NCBI GenBank assembly: GCA_965223165.1
Contig: CBDCVQ010000015.1
Location: 62,001 to 126,000, forward strand
Reading direction: 5' to 3'
DNA: 64,000 nt
DNA from: JABDMH01 sp965223165
GTDB taxonomy: Bacteria > Bacteroidota > Bacteroidia > Chitinophagales > Saprospiraceae
In this document: positions 36,304 through 46,561 of the stretch, one piece after another
Numbering within the stretch: the first letter of the stretch is position 1
How the letters are laid out: each line of letters starts with the position of its first letter
Made by a program: the position numbers and the translations under genes
Notes under the pieces: model-generated
What the model was told of the DNA's origin: nothing
The model's database searches: none
What the model saw: the letters and a program-made list of their open reading frames with translations, nothing else

Positions 36304-36830
36304 CTTTGGTTTTTTGGAGGTCTAATCCATAGCACAGAAAGCTATGGGGTGCAGCAACCCATCGACTCGCAGGGAGAGGAGGTATTTAACCTACCTTCAA
36401 TTATCAAGCCGATATTCTAGATGGCGATACTCATCGATCAGGAGCTTGGGGCACCTCCCAAATCCGAGCAGGCTTGCTCTGAGCATGTTGATTGAAAAGT
36501 AACAAAGGCAACACTTGCCTAACCCCTATCGCACTACGAATTTCTGCTCGAAGGATCAATCATCTTGTTGTAGTAGATTCGCTAAGGCATCGGAAGAACT
36601 TGGAGAGGCATTACTTGATCATTGTAAACCGCTGGCACAGGCTGGCTCGAAGATGAGTACGGAAACGCAGGCACCAACAACTTGTAGATATCGTACAATT
36701 GCTAAACAAACATTGCCATCGAATCAAGTAACCCTCAAGTTGGTCGCGATTTTTCTAATTTGGATATCAGTTGCAGCAACCTCTAGATTATCAAATTGAA
36801 AATTCATCATCTAAACAAACACAAGTAACC
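36304..36830. other. Intergenic leader region before metY
   Basis: 527 bp. Two perfect small hairpins: CCATAGC/GCTATGG (36327-36347), in the leader of the protease gene, and AGGCAA/TTGCCT (36506-36520), upstream of metY. A 94-codon open frame (36515-36799) has no protein features. I looked for SAM-I and SAM-II riboswitch cores, expected at sulfur genes, and did not find their conserved order. TAATTTGG near 36759 is not a good -7 element. Confidence 0.45.
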
Positions 36831-38153
36831 ATGTCAAATCTGAATTTCGAAACACTACAGCTCCATGCCGGCCAGGAAGAAGTGGAAGGAACCACCAGGT
36901 CACGGGCGGTGCCAATCTACCAGACAACTTCTTTCACCTTTAAGGATTCCGAGCACGGAGCCAACCTCTTTGCACTAAAAGAATTTGGCAACATCTATAC
37001 CCGGATCATGAATCCGACCACCGACGTCTTTGAAAAGCGAGTGGCCGCACTTGAGGGTGGCGTAGCTGCCCTGGCTACTGGCTCGGGACAAGCAGCTCAG
37101 TTTATTGCCCTGTCCAACATCATGGGATCTGGCGACAACTTCGTGAGCTCGTCCAACCTGTACGGAGGTAGCTACAACCAGTTTAAAGTGACTTTCAAGC
37201 GCCTGGGCATCGGGGTACGTTTTACCGATGGAGAATCTCCTGAGGATTATGAAAAGCTGATCGACGATCGCACAAAGGCGCTTTACCTGGAGACTATTGG
37301 TAACCCCAGCTTCAACGTGCCGGATTTTGAAGCCATCGCAGAGGTGGCCAAGCGACATGACATTCCCTTGGTGGTCGACAATACCTTTGGGGCATGTGGC
37401 TACTTATTCAGGCCTTTGGAGCATGGCGCCAGCGTGGTGGTACAGAGCGCGACCAAGTGGATCGGCGGACACGGTACCTCCATCGGAGGAGTGATCGTAG
37501 ATGGTGGAAACTTCAACTGGGGCAACGGCAAATTCCCACAGTTTACAGAGCCAAGCGAGGGATATCATGGCATGGTTTTCTGGGATATCTTTGGTACGGA
37601 CGGACCCTTTGGCAACATCGCCTTCATTATTCGTGCCCGCGTAGAAGGCCTGCGAGACTACGGTGCATCTATGAGTCCATTTAATGCATTTCTGATGCTC
37701 CAGGGATTGGAAACCATTTCGCTGAGAGTACAGCGCACTGCCGACAACGCTTTGGAGTTGGCCCAATGGCTGGAAGCCCATCCCAAGGTGGCATCAGTCA
37801 ACTATCCAGGCCTGGCCAGCAGTCCCACACATGAGATAGCAAAGAAGTACTTGAAGAAAGGATACGGAGGTGTTTTGTCCTTCACCATCAGAGGCAGTAA
37901 GGACAATGCGACTAAGTTTGTCGATAGCCTAAACCTAGTCAGCCACCTGGCCAATGTAGGTGACGCCAAGACCTTGATCATCCAGCCTTCAGCCACCACC
38001 CATCAGCAACTAAGTGATGCGGAGCAGCTAGCGGCGGGCGTTGAGCCGAGTCAACTCAGGATCTCCGTGGGTATTGAGCACATCGATGACATCAAGGACG
38101 ATCTCGAGCAGGCGTTTGCTCAGATAGGCGTAGAAGAGCCCAGCATGGCTTGA
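36831..38153 (+). CDS. metY: O-acetylhomoserine sulfhydrylase
   Basis: 440 aa from ATG 36831 (MSNLNFETLQLHAGQEEVEG); an upstream in-frame ATG adds 20 unlike residues. PLP enzyme of the Cys/Met metabolism class: YQTTSFTFKD, YTRIMNPTTDVFEKRVAALE, the PLP lysine in VVQSATKWIGGHG, and C-terminal LSDAEQLAAGVEPSQLRISV. Forms homocysteine from O-acetylhomoserine and sulfide. Followed by a strong terminator. Monocistronic. Confidence 0.95.
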   Translation: MSNLNFETLQLHAGQEEVEGTTRSRAVPIYQTTSFTFKDSEHGANLFALKEFGNIYTRIMNPTTDVFEKRVAALEGGVAALATGSGQAAQFIALSNIMGSGDNFVSSSNLYGGSYNQFKVTFKRLGIGVRFTDGESPEDYEKLIDDRTKALYLETIGNPSFNVPDFEAIAEVAKRHDIPLVVDNTFGACGYLFRPLEHGASVVVQSATKWIGGHGTSIGGVIVDGGNFNWGNGKFPQFTEPSEGYHGMVFWDIFGTDGPFGNIAFIIRARVEGLRDYGASMSPFNAFLMLQGLETISLRVQRTADNALELAQWLEAHPKVASVNYPGLASSPTHEIAKKYLKKGYGGVLSFTIRGSKDNATKFVDSLNLVSHLANVGDAKTLIIQPSATTHQQLSDAEQLAAGVEPSQLRISVGIEHIDDIKDDLEQAFAQIGVEEPSMA

Positions 38154-38184
38154 TTCGCCAGCGACGCCAATAAAACATAGCAAA

Positions 38185-38212
38185 AGAGGTGCCTCCATCT
38201 GGGAGCACCTCT
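38185..38212 (+). terminator. Rho-independent terminator of metY
   Basis: AGAGGTGC (38185-38192) pairs with GCACCTCT (38205-38212) around a 12-nt loop, followed by TTCCATTTATAGTT. An A-run on the other side may make it bidirectional for the convergent NHL gene. Confidence 0.8.
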
Positions 38213-38254
38213 TTCCATTTATAGTTATCTGGTTGTCAGCGAAATCGTCCCTTC

Positions 38255-39298
38255 CTATACCCTTTCTAGTTTGATGGGATAGGTCTGGTCGGCATTCCAC
38301 TGGCAGATATAAACGTTCTTGTCTTCGTCAATGCATACGTCGTGACAATGCTTGAAGAGAGCCTCCTCTTGTAGCATCAGCTGCAACTTGCCCTTCTTAT
38401 AACGCGGCTTAGATCCGCCTGGATTGGAGATTACCTTGTTGTGTTTGTCCAGGATGGTGACAAATCCCGAATTAGGCGTGCGGTTGAGGTACTTCAGTCG
38501 CGACCAGCACACGCCCGCATAGAGGTTGTCATCATCGATGACGGGGCGGCAAACAAAGGCCCCCGGCAGGAAGATGGTCGACAGGTACTTGCCGTCCAGG
38601 GTAAATCGCTTGAACGAATTGTGCGATCGTGAAGTGACCAGGAGGGTGGGGCTACCCGACCGAACATCGATACAGACCCCGTGGGCCGTCTGAAACTGGT
38701 CATCGGCATCACCTCTACCGCCAAACTTTCGGATAAACTCGCCCTTGGCGCTGTACTGCAGTACATATTGTGAGCCGTAACCGTCCGCCACGTAGATGTC
38801 TCCATTCGGCCCGATGGCTGTCTCCGTCGGTACAAAGCGATCGTCTTCTTTGTAGGCGCCCTCCTTAGACGGGTGCTCGATCCGCAGCAGCTCCTTACCG
38901 TCGGTGGTGGTCTTTATGACCGCCCCTGCCGTATCGCTGATAAAGAGAAAATCCTCGCCTCCCTCCTTCCAGAGTGTCAGACCATGTCCGCCATTGTAGG
39001 TAGTGCCCCAACTGTCCAGCAATTTGCCCGACTTGTCGTAGATCAGGATGTTGTTTTTGGTTTCATCCCCCACCATGATAAGTCGGCCTTTGGAGTCCAT
39101 CACCATCTCATGACAGTTCTTGACCGGTGTTTTGGCTGGATCCAAGTCGCCCCATGCCTTATGGACTCGATAGGTAAATTTTCCATGCCCGATAACGCCG
39201 TCGGCCAGTGCCGGCTTGCTTGCCTTGATATGAAATGGGGCCACGGCGACACCCGCTCCCAGAGCCAGCGATCTTCTGGTAAATTCTCTTCGTCTCAT
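38255..39298 (-). CDS. Tat-exported NHL-repeat six-bladed propeller protein
   Basis: 347 aa from the ATG at 39296-39298. A twin-arginine-like signal (RRREFTRRSLALGAGVAVAP) is followed by NHL/TolB-like blades with NGDIYVADGYGSQYVLQYS, ISDTAGAVIKTT, NKVIS and CIDEDKNVYICQW. Such propellers bind ligands or protein partners; some resemble peptidylglycine lyases. No catalytic residues can be assigned. Third gene of the operon with the DUF1501 and cytochrome/DUF1549 proteins; 31 bp follow the DUF1501 stop. Confidence 0.82.
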   Translation of the reverse strand: MRRREFTRRSLALGAGVAVAPFHIKASKPALADGVIGHGKFTYRVHKAWGDLDPAKTPVKNCHEMVMDSKGRLIMVGDETKNNILIYDKSGKLLDSWGTTYNGGHGLTLWKEGGEDFLFISDTAGAVIKTTTDGKELLRIEHPSKEGAYKEDDRFVPTETAIGPNGDIYVADGYGSQYVLQYSAKGEFIRKFGGRGDADDQFQTAHGVCIDVRSGSPTLLVTSRSHNSFKRFTLDGKYLSTIFLPGAFVCRPVIDDDNLYAGVCWSRLKYLNRTPNSGFVTILDKHNKVISNPGGSKPRYKKGKLQLMLQEEALFKHCHDVCIDEDKNVYICQWNADQTYPIKLERV

Positions 39299-39329
39299 TT
39301 GATTTTGATCTAGTTTTTGTAAGCTCAAA

Positions 39330-40829
39330 TTATGCAATGATATCGTGGACGACGTGCCCATGCACGTCCGTAAGGCGAAAGTCTCGACCCTGAAATCGGT
39401 AGGTCAGCTTCTCATGATCGATACCGAGCTGGTGCAACAACGTAGCCTGTAGATCATGCACGTGCACCCGGTCTTTGATGCCGGAATAGCCGATCTCATC
39501 CGTCTCGCCAAAGCTAAATCCCTGCTTCATGCCGCCTCCGGTCATCCACATCGTAAAAGCTTCGATGTGATGGTCCCTGCCGGCGAATGGATTGGACACA
39601 CCGCCCCGATTTTCCAGCATGGGGGTTCGGCCAAATTCGCCCCCCCAGATCACCAGCGTATCGTCCAGCATACCTCGCTGCTTAAGGTCAATGATCAAGG
39701 CAGTCATCGCCTGATCCACTTCCAGGCACCGCTTGACAAATCCGTCGTTGAGGGATTCAAAGGCGTTGCTCCCATGCGAATCCCATCCTCGGTGAAACAG
39801 CTGGATGAACCGCACGTCTCGCTCGGCCAGTCGACGTGCCAAGAGGCAGTTATTGGCAAAGGATGTCTGCCCGGGCTTTGTCCCATATAAATCATGGATG
39901 TAGGCCGGCTCCTGCGAAATATCCATCACCTCCGGCACGGTCATCTGCATCTTAAAAGCCATCTCGTACTGCGAGATTCGAGTGATGATCTCGGGATCTT
40001 GCACCTCCTCATAGCGATGCTGATTGATCTGATTGATGGCATCGATGGTCTGGCGTCGAATCTCCCGGTCCATGGTCTTGGGATTCTGTACATATAGCAC
40101 TGGCTCACCGGCCGAGCGACATTGCACCCCCTGAAATACGGAAGGCAGAAAACCCGGGCCCCAAAGACTCTTGCCGGCGCTGGGGGCCGACTGACCGGAG
40201 ACCAAGACGACAAATCCCGGTAGTTCGCTGTTGACCGATCCCAATCCGTACGTCACCCAGGCGCCCATACTCGGACGTCCCTGTCGTCCGTGACCGCTGT
40301 GCATAAAGAGCTGCGCAGGCGCATGATTAAACTCGTCGGTATGCAGTGCCCGCACAAAACACACATCATCCACCACCTTGGTAAAGTGGGGCAACCGGTT
40401 GGACACAAAAGATCCCGTCTCGCCATACTGCTGGAAGGTAGTCTGATGGCCCAGCATCTTGGGCACCCCTTCGATAAAGGCAAATCGCTTGCCCTCGAGC
40501 AGCGACGGTGGGCAGTCCTTACTATTCAGTTGGTTAAGCAGCGGCTTGAATTCGAATGTCTCCAATTGCGAGGGGGCACCCGCCATGTGGAGAAAAATGA
40601 TGCGTTTGGCCCGTGCCAGTTGCCCGGATAATCGAGGCCTAAGCGGATCAGCTAGATCCACATCGGGTGCTGTCCCTAGCAGCTCGGCAGGTTGATCGCA
40701 GCCCAAAAAGTTGGCCAGTGCCACGGCCCCCAGACTGAGACCTCCGGCGCGCAAAAACTGTCGCCGGGACAGATCCTGTTGTTGTAGATCTACCAACTCA
40801 CGCATCAGATTTTTCCTTTGCCTACTCAT
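39330..40829 (-). CDS. Tat-exported DUF1501 protein (sulfatase-like fold)
   Basis: 499 aa from ATG 40829 (MSRQRKNLMRELVDLQQQ). The start overlaps the upstream gene's stop as ATGAGTAG. The Tat signal is DLSRRQFLRAGGLSLGAVAL, with a Cys at the end of the hydrophobic stretch (NFLGC) that could be lipidated. Family hallmarks: KRIIFLHMAGAPSQLETFEF, GSFVSNRLPH, VWGGEFGRTP and RDHH.EAFTMW. DUF1501 belongs to the alkaline-phosphatase superfamily; its role is not established, but it is nearly always paired with the DUF1549/DUF1553 protein. Confidence 0.9.
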   Translation of the reverse strand: MSRQRKNLMRELVDLQQQDLSRRQFLRAGGLSLGAVALANFLGCDQPAELLGTAPDVDLADPLRPRLSGQLARAKRIIFLHMAGAPSQLETFEFKPLLNQLNSKDCPPSLLEGKRFAFIEGVPKMLGHQTTFQQYGETGSFVSNRLPHFTKVVDDVCFVRALHTDEFNHAPAQLFMHSGHGRQGRPSMGAWVTYGLGSVNSELPGFVVLVSGQSAPSAGKSLWGPGFLPSVFQGVQCRSAGEPVLYVQNPKTMDREIRRQTIDAINQINQHRYEEVQDPEIITRISQYEMAFKMQMTVPEVMDISQEPAYIHDLYGTKPGQTSFANNCLLARRLAERDVRFIQLFHRGWDSHGSNAFESLNDGFVKRCLEVDQAMTALIIDLKQRGMLDDTLVIWGGEFGRTPMLENRGGVSNPFAGRDHHIEAFTMWMTGGGMKQGFSFGETDEIGYSGIKDRVHVHDLQATLLHQLGIDHEKLTYRFQGRDFRLTDVHGHVVHDIIA

Positions 40830-43146
40830 TGACCAGTACTTCGTCAAGATTTAAAATCACATTGGCCACGGTCGTCATGGCCAGATCTCTCGCCTGATCG
40901 GGGCCGCTGGCGATAGAGCTTCGTTCTGCCTCCAGATAGCTGGCCAGGGCGCGATCAAACTGTTGCACCAGCGCCTCAAGCACCGGAGGCTTGGGTTGCC
41001 GAAGCAAGACCCGCTGGTACATCTTGGCGATGGCCCTACTCGCATCCGGGTCTTGTGCGGCTCCGTAGTCGGCCAGCGCCTCGGCGGCTTCCACATATAC
41101 GGTATCGTTGAGCGTGGTGAGCGCTTGCAGTGGCGTATTGGTGGTGATACGACGAGACACACACAACTCTTTGCTCGGACTGTCAAACGTGATGAGCGAC
41201 GGATACGGGCTCGATTTGCGCCAGAAAGTATACAGGGCGCGGCGATATCGGTCTTCGCCGGTGCTCTCTCTCCATTGCATCACGTTTCGTATCACCTGCC
41301 AGACACCCTCGGGCTGGGGAGGCATCACGCTGGGGCCGTACATCTTATCCGAGAGCAGGCCGGCGACCGCCAGGGCCTGGTCACGGACCTGCTCGGCGGT
41401 AAGGCGTTTTCTTGTCATCCGGGCCAGATACTGATTATGGGGATCCAGCTCTCGTTGGCGCTCCGTCATCACCGACGACCGTTGATACGCGTCGGACAGG
41501 ACGATTAATTTCATCAGGGCCTTCACATCCCAGTGCAGCACGTCCTTAAACTGCAAGGCCAGCCAGTCCAGCAGCGCCGGATGGGTGGGCTTGGATCCCA
41601 TGGTTCCAAAATCCTCTAAGGTCTCCACGATACCCCGCCCAAAGAACATAGACCAAAATCGATTGACGGCCACGCGTGCGGTGAGCGGGTTTTCGTCACT
41701 GACCAACCATTGTGCCAGATCAAGTCGAGTGATGCCTTCCGCGCCTGCCTGTAACTCCGGCATACTCTGAGGCACATCGGGCTGTACCTCCTTGCCATGC
41801 ACTAGCCAGTTGCCCCGCTCAAACACGAAAGATTGTCGGGACGAATCCGCTGGCAAATCCCGCATGATGGGTGTCGGCACCGTCCGGATCTCTCGAAGGA
41901 TCGACTGGTCAGATGGAGCAAGGCTGGGTAGGGACAAGAGTTCATCTCGCACGGACGCCAAGTCCCGGCTGTCAGTCGAGGTCACCCGCATCCCATGCTC
42001 GGCGGCTAAGCGGCGGATCTCCTGCTTGTCCAACTCGGAAAAGCTCCGGAAGTGCGGCTTCTCGTGTCGCAGGTCGGCGTCCCTCGTGTTGTTGAAGAAT
42101 GCGTAGAGATGATAATAGTCCTCATGCATCAGCGGATCGTAGGGATGACTGTGACACTGTACACAACTCATGGTCGAAGCCTGCCATACCTCCCAGGTGG
42201 TATTGACCCGATCCAATACGGCTGCCACCCTAAATTCTTCATCGTCCGTGCCGCCCTCGTCGTTGGTCATGGTGTTGCGATGGAAGGCCGTGGCCAGTAA
42301 ATCAAACTCGGTCGGCTCTGGCAGCAGGTCGCCCGCCAGCTGCTTAACCGTAAACTCATCGAAGGGGACATTCTGGTTAAACGCCTGAATGAGCCAATCC
42401 CGGTATCGCCAGATACTCCGATAGGGATCCTTCTGATAGCCTTGCGAATCTCCGTACCGAGCCAGGTCCATCCACAGGCTCGCCCAACGCTCACCAAAGC
42501 GCGGATCCTCCAACAGCAGATCCACACGTGCTTCGTAGGCCAGGGCACTTTCATCGCTCAGGTAGGATGCCAACTCTTCCTGGGAGGGAGGCAAGCCGAT
42601 CAAATCCAAATAAAGCCTCCGAAGCAGTGTCAGCCGATCCGCACGCTCATTGGCCACCAGACCTATCTCGTCTAACTTGCTGTTTATAAATACATCAATG
42701 GTGTTTGTCTCAAGCAATACTTCATCATCTGGCAACACATAAGCCCAGTGTTTTTCCCATGCGCCCCCTTGCTTGATCCACCGGCGTAGGGTCTTGATTT
42801 CCTTTTTGGAAAGTGCATTGCCTTCGGGAGGCATACGAAGCTCCACATCCTCATGCGTGACCCGATGTATCAGGGCACTTCTTTCCGGATGGCCCGCTAC
42901 GAGGGCGTAGTCACCGCTTTCTCCCTGCTTGAAGGCTACTTCTTCAGTAAGAAAACTGATGCCCCCCTGCTGCTTGACCCCACCATGACACTTCAGGCAG
43001 TGGTTGTTGAGGATCGGTCGTACGTCTTCGTTGAAGTCTATGTGGTCTGCTCGGTAGGAGGAAAGCCCCAAGTAGAGCAGCAACGCGACGGCCACGGCAC
43101 CTGCCACCTTGAACGCGGTATATGCACTAACTGATGAGAATTGCAA
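40822..43146 (-). CDS. Planctomycete-type cytochrome c / DUF1549 / DUF1553 protein
   Basis: 774 aa beginning with TTG (43144-43146). One N-terminal membrane segment (about 11-28), then a PSCyt1 haem-binding CLKCH near residue 52 within DVRPILNNHCLKCHGG, then DUF1549 (about 150-350, with a second haem-type motif CVQCHSHPYDP) and DUF1553 (about 480-740). With the DUF1501 protein it forms a pair abundant in Planctomycetes and Verrucomicrobia, thought to act in complex polysaccharide breakdown outside the cytoplasm; direct evidence is limited. First gene of a three-gene operon. Confidence 0.9.
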   Translation of the reverse strand: MQFSSVSAYTAFKVAGAVAVALLLYLGLSSYRADHIDFNEDVRPILNNHCLKCHGGVKQQGGISFLTEEVAFKQGESGDYALVAGHPERSALIHRVTHEDVELRMPPEGNALSKKEIKTLRRWIKQGGAWEKHWAYVLPDDEVLLETNTIDVFINSKLDEIGLVANERADRLTLLRRLYLDLIGLPPSQEELASYLSDESALAYEARVDLLLEDPRFGERWASLWMDLARYGDSQGYQKDPYRSIWRYRDWLIQAFNQNVPFDEFTVKQLAGDLLPEPTEFDLLATAFHRNTMTNDEGGTDDEEFRVAAVLDRVNTTWEVWQASTMSCVQCHSHPYDPLMHEDYYHLYAFFNNTRDADLRHEKPHFRSFSELDKQEIRRLAAEHGMRVTSTDSRDLASVRDELLSLPSLAPSDQSILREIRTVPTPIMRDLPADSSRQSFVFERGNWLVHGKEVQPDVPQSMPELQAGAEGITRLDLAQWLVSDENPLTARVAVNRFWSMFFGRGIVETLEDFGTMGSKPTHPALLDWLALQFKDVLHWDVKALMKLIVLSDAYQRSSVMTERQRELDPHNQYLARMTRKRLTAEQVRDQALAVAGLLSDKMYGPSVMPPQPEGVWQVIRNVMQWRESTGEDRYRRALYTFWRKSSPYPSLITFDSPSKELCVSRRITTNTPLQALTTLNDTVYVEAAEALADYGAAQDPDASRAIAKMYQRVLLRQPKPPVLEALVQQFDRALASYLEAERSSIASGPDQARDLAMTTVANVILNLDEVLVNE

Positions 43147-43232
43147 GACTTACAGCAACTGTGATGGAAAATGTGAAGCCCCTAAAATACGACTTCAGGC
43201 AGTATTGTGATACGATGATGCGTCTCGAATGG

Positions 43233-43262
43233 GACAAAAAAAGGGCCGCACCTACGTGGCAC
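43233..43262 (-). terminator. Terminator of tRNA-Gly
   Basis: On the minus strand GTGCC-ACGTA-GGTGC forms a short stem containing wobble pairs and is followed by GGCCC then seven Ts. It lies about 15 nt past the tRNA 3' end. Confidence 0.5.
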
Positions 43263-43275
43263 AGCCTCCTGATTC

Positions 43276-43351
<76 letters not shown>

Positions 43352-43404
43352 ATCGGCATCTTCTCTTGCGAAAATGGAATGCAAATATATAAAAAGATCA
43401 ATTT

Positions 43405-45215
43405 TGCCACAGCCGGGTGAGGGGGAATTCGGGCATGTCGCATTACCAAGGTTGCTGGGTGAAGCGAGCTGGCAATGGCGTTTGGCGGGGACGTCAAACA
43501 CGGCCTTATCTGGTTATGGGTGGCCTTTGAGGCTAGTTGCTGGTTGGAATAACTCAACAAAGTACAACCTGGCCGTGTCAGGCGTCCTCGCCTGACACTT
43601 ACCAGCAAGGCTATACACCCTGGAGTAGTCGTCCTACGTGTGTTCAGCTACCAATTTGAGGCACCCTTGCCTGCAGTGCCTTTGGCCGTTGATAGATAAT
43701 GTGCAGAATCCCATAATGCCTTTGCCTTGGGGCAATTCAGGCATGTCGCATCACCAAGGTTGCTGGGCGAAGCGAGCTGGCAAATGGCGTTTGGCGGGGA
43801 CGTCAAACACGGCCTGATCTGGTGATGTGTGGCCTTTGAGGATAGTTGCTGGTTGGAATAACTCAACAAAGTACAACCTGGCCGTGTCAGGCGTCCTCGC
43901 CTGACACTTACCAGCAAGGCCATACACCCTGGAGTAGTCGTCCTACGTGTGTTCAACTACCAATTTGAGGCACCTTGCCTGTAGTGCTTTGGCCGTTCAT
44001 AGATAATGTGCAGAATCCCATAATGCCTTTGCCTTGAGGCAATTCGGGCATGTCGCATTACCAAGGTTGCTGGGTGAAGCGAGCTGGCGATAGCGTTTGG
44101 CGGGGACGTCAAACACGGCCTGATCTGGTATGTGTGGCCTTTGAGGCTAGTTGCTGGTTGGAGTAGCTCAACAAAGTACAACCTGGCCGTGTCAGGCGTC
44201 CTCGCCTGACACTTACCAGCAAGGCTATACACCCTGGAGTAGTCGTCCTACGTGTGTTCAGCTACCAATTTGAGGCACCTTGCCTGCAGTGCTTTGGCCG
44301 TTGATAGATAATGTGCAGAATCCCATAATGCCTTTGCCTTGGGGCAATTCGGGCATGTCGCATTACCAAGGTTGCTGGGCGAAGCGAGCTGGCAAATGGC
44401 GTTTGGCGGGGACGTCAAACACGGCCTGATCTGGTAGGTGTGGCCTTTGAGGATAGTTGCGGGTTGGAATAACTCAACAAAGTACGACCTGGCCGTGTCA
44501 GGCGTCCTCGCCTGACACCTACTTGCAAGGCTCTACACCCTGGAGTAGTCGTCCTACGTGTGTTCAACTACCAATTTGAGGCACCTTGCCTGCAGCGCTT
44601 TGGCCGTTGATAGATAATGTGCAGAATCCCATAATGCCTTTGACTTGGGGCAACTCGGGCATGTCGCATTACCAAGGTTGCTGGGCGAAGCGAGCTGGCA
44701 ATGGTGTTTGACGTCAAACACGGCCTGATCTGGTGATGTGTGGCCTTTGAGGATAGTTGCTGGTTGGAATAACTCAACAAAGTACAACCTGGCCGTGTCA
44801 GGCGTCCTCGCCTGACACTTACCAGCAAGGCCATACACCCTGGAGTAGTCGTCCTACGTGTGTTCAACTACCAATTTGAGGCACCTTGCCTGTAGTGCTT
44901 TGGCCGTTCATAGATAATGTGCAGAATCCCATAATGCCTTTGCCTTGAGGCAATTCGGGCATGTCGCATTACCAAGGTTGCTGGGTGAAGCGAGCTGGCG
45001 ATAGCGTTTGGCGGGGACGTCAAACACGGCCTGATCTGGTATGTGTGGCCTTTGAGGCTAGTTGCTGGTTGGAGTAGCTCAACAAAGTACAACCTGGCCG
45101 TGTCAGGCGTCCTCGCCTGACACTTACCAGCAAGGCTATACACCCTGGAGTAGTCGTCCTACGTGTGTTCAGCTACCAATTTGAGGCACCTTGCCTGCAG
45201 TGCCTTTGGCCGTTA
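43405..45215. repeat. Repeat array R3 (six ~305-bp tandem units, higher-order duplication)
   Basis: Six units anchored by the perfect hairpin GTCAGGCG-TCCT-CGCCTGAC at 43577, 43886, 44191, 44497, 44797 and 45102, spaced 309, 305, 306, 300 and 305 bp. A second hairpin, AGGCA-CCT-TGCCT, occurs in most units. Units 2-3 are almost identical to units 5-6 (911 bp apart), showing a three-unit block was duplicated recently. Short open frames recur with the period, two of them encoding the same 91 residues; they are not genes. The array lies between tRNA-Gly and the desaturase gene. Confidence 0.93.
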
Positions 45216-45238
45216 GACCGGTAGGAGTAGGCGATTCG

Positions 45239-46270
45239 TCACTTTTTTTCAGTGCGATACATGCGATAGAACTCGCGGAAGGTGATCATCCGCTGCTGCT
45301 TCTCATCCCACAGCTTGTTGAACATGCACTTGAGACTGTCCTTGAAGGTGATGGTACTCACGTACTTCTGGAAGATAGGATTTTCCTTGGCACACAGCTC
45401 CAATTTGTAGTTGGGGATGCGTGAATTCAGATGGTGGATGTGATGGAATCCGATGTTGCCGGTCAACCACTGAAAGACGCGGGGCAACTTAAAGTACGTG
45501 CTGCCTTTGATGCTGGCCAGCAGATAGTCCCACTTGTCTTGCCACTGCATATATGTGGCCTCGTGCTGGTGCTGCACATAGAAGAACCAGAACGCAATCA
45601 CCCCAAAGAAGAAAAGCACAGGTAGCTGGATCATCAAAAAAGCCTTCCAACCCAGCAGCAAGGCTAGCCCCACATAAACACTGATCAACACAAGGTTGCT
45701 GATGATCTGCGATCGGCGCACCTTGGACCAACCTTTAAAACTGAGAAACGGATATCGATTGGAGATAGACAGATAGATGATCGGCACCATGAGAAAAAGG
45801 AAGATGGGATGACGAAAACCCCGATAGGCCCATCGCTTCCAACGCGGACTCTGGCGATACTCTTCGACAGTCCAAAAATTGATGTCCCCTACGTCCCGAT
45901 GCTCCAACTGACCCACATGCCCATGATGATAGTTGTGTGCCCTCGCCCAGTACTTGTAGGGCAGCGAGGTAAACAGGCTGCAGACGAAGCCGATGATGTT
46001 GTTCCAGCGCTTGGATCCCACAAAGGACTGGTGCCCGCAGTCATGCTGAATGATGAACAGCCGCGCGAGAAAGAAGCCGTTGACGAGCGCAAAAAACAGC
46101 GTCACGCCGTACGACCAGTCCAACAGAAAGTACATCAAGGTCCAGATAAGAATGAATGGCAAAAAGGTGTTGAGAATCTGAAGCACCGCCTTATTGGTGT
46201 CTGGCACCGAGTACCTGACTACGATGCTTTGCCAATCCTTCAGTGCTTCCTTGATTTCCGCGTCTTGCAT
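45239..46270 (-). CDS. Membrane fatty acid desaturase
   Basis: 343 aa from ATG 46270 (MQDAEIKEALKDW); the longer reading adds 38 residues without similarity. Three histidine boxes bind the di-iron centre: HDCGHQ, HNYHHGH and GFHHIHHLN. Hydrophobic segments lie at about 33-75 and 165-235. It introduces a double bond into acyl chains (probably phospholipid or acyl-CoA/ACP bound) using O2 and an electron donor. It would adjust membrane fluidity. The ferredoxin at 24825 is not obviously linked. Confidence 0.92.
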   Translation of the reverse strand: MQDAEIKEALKDWQSIVVRYSVPDTNKAVLQILNTFLPFILIWTLMYFLLDWSYGVTLFFALVNGFFLARLFIIQHDCGHQSFVGSKRWNNIIGFVCSLFTSLPYKYWARAHNYHHGHVGQLEHRDVGDINFWTVEEYRQSPRWKRWAYRGFRHPIFLFLMVPIIYLSISNRYPFLSFKGWSKVRRSQIISNLVLISVYVGLALLLGWKAFLMIQLPVLFFFGVIAFWFFYVQHQHEATYMQWQDKWDYLLASIKGSTYFKLPRVFQWLTGNIGFHHIHHLNSRIPNYKLELCAKENPIFQKYVSTITFKDSLKCMFNKLWDEKQQRMITFREFYRMYRTEKK

Positions 46271-46561
46271 GCTGATCTGTGAAATAAGTGAATAGAACTT
46301 CAAAGGTCTAAGATTAGTTTGGAATACCAAATCGGGCCACAAAGGACCTGATCTTTTTAGGTCGGGATGGTCGCAAAGATACAAGATCGCAAAGTATCCT
46401 GGTAAAGGCGGGCCTGGCTTTCGCTCATGACGCCGCTCGCGAAGGCCCTGCAGGCACCCAGGACGTGTGGATTTGTTTGCATGTGACTTGACTCCTCACC
46501 GGAGATTGTCTAAGTGCTGTGATCTTCTCTGGCGAAGCGATTGAATTTTTCCCGGGCGCCA

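Noticed and set aside
36515..36799. 94-codon open frame before metY
   Set aside because: No homology features, poor composition, and it lies in the metY leader.
36304..36830. SAM riboswitch before metY
   Set aside because: GGCAAC and AAATCC-like fragments are present but not in the SAM-I order, and no SAM-II core was found.
43957..45143. Two identical 91-codon open frames in R3
   Set aside because: They are copies of the same repeat segment 911 bp apart; no start context, domain or conservation apart from the repeat.
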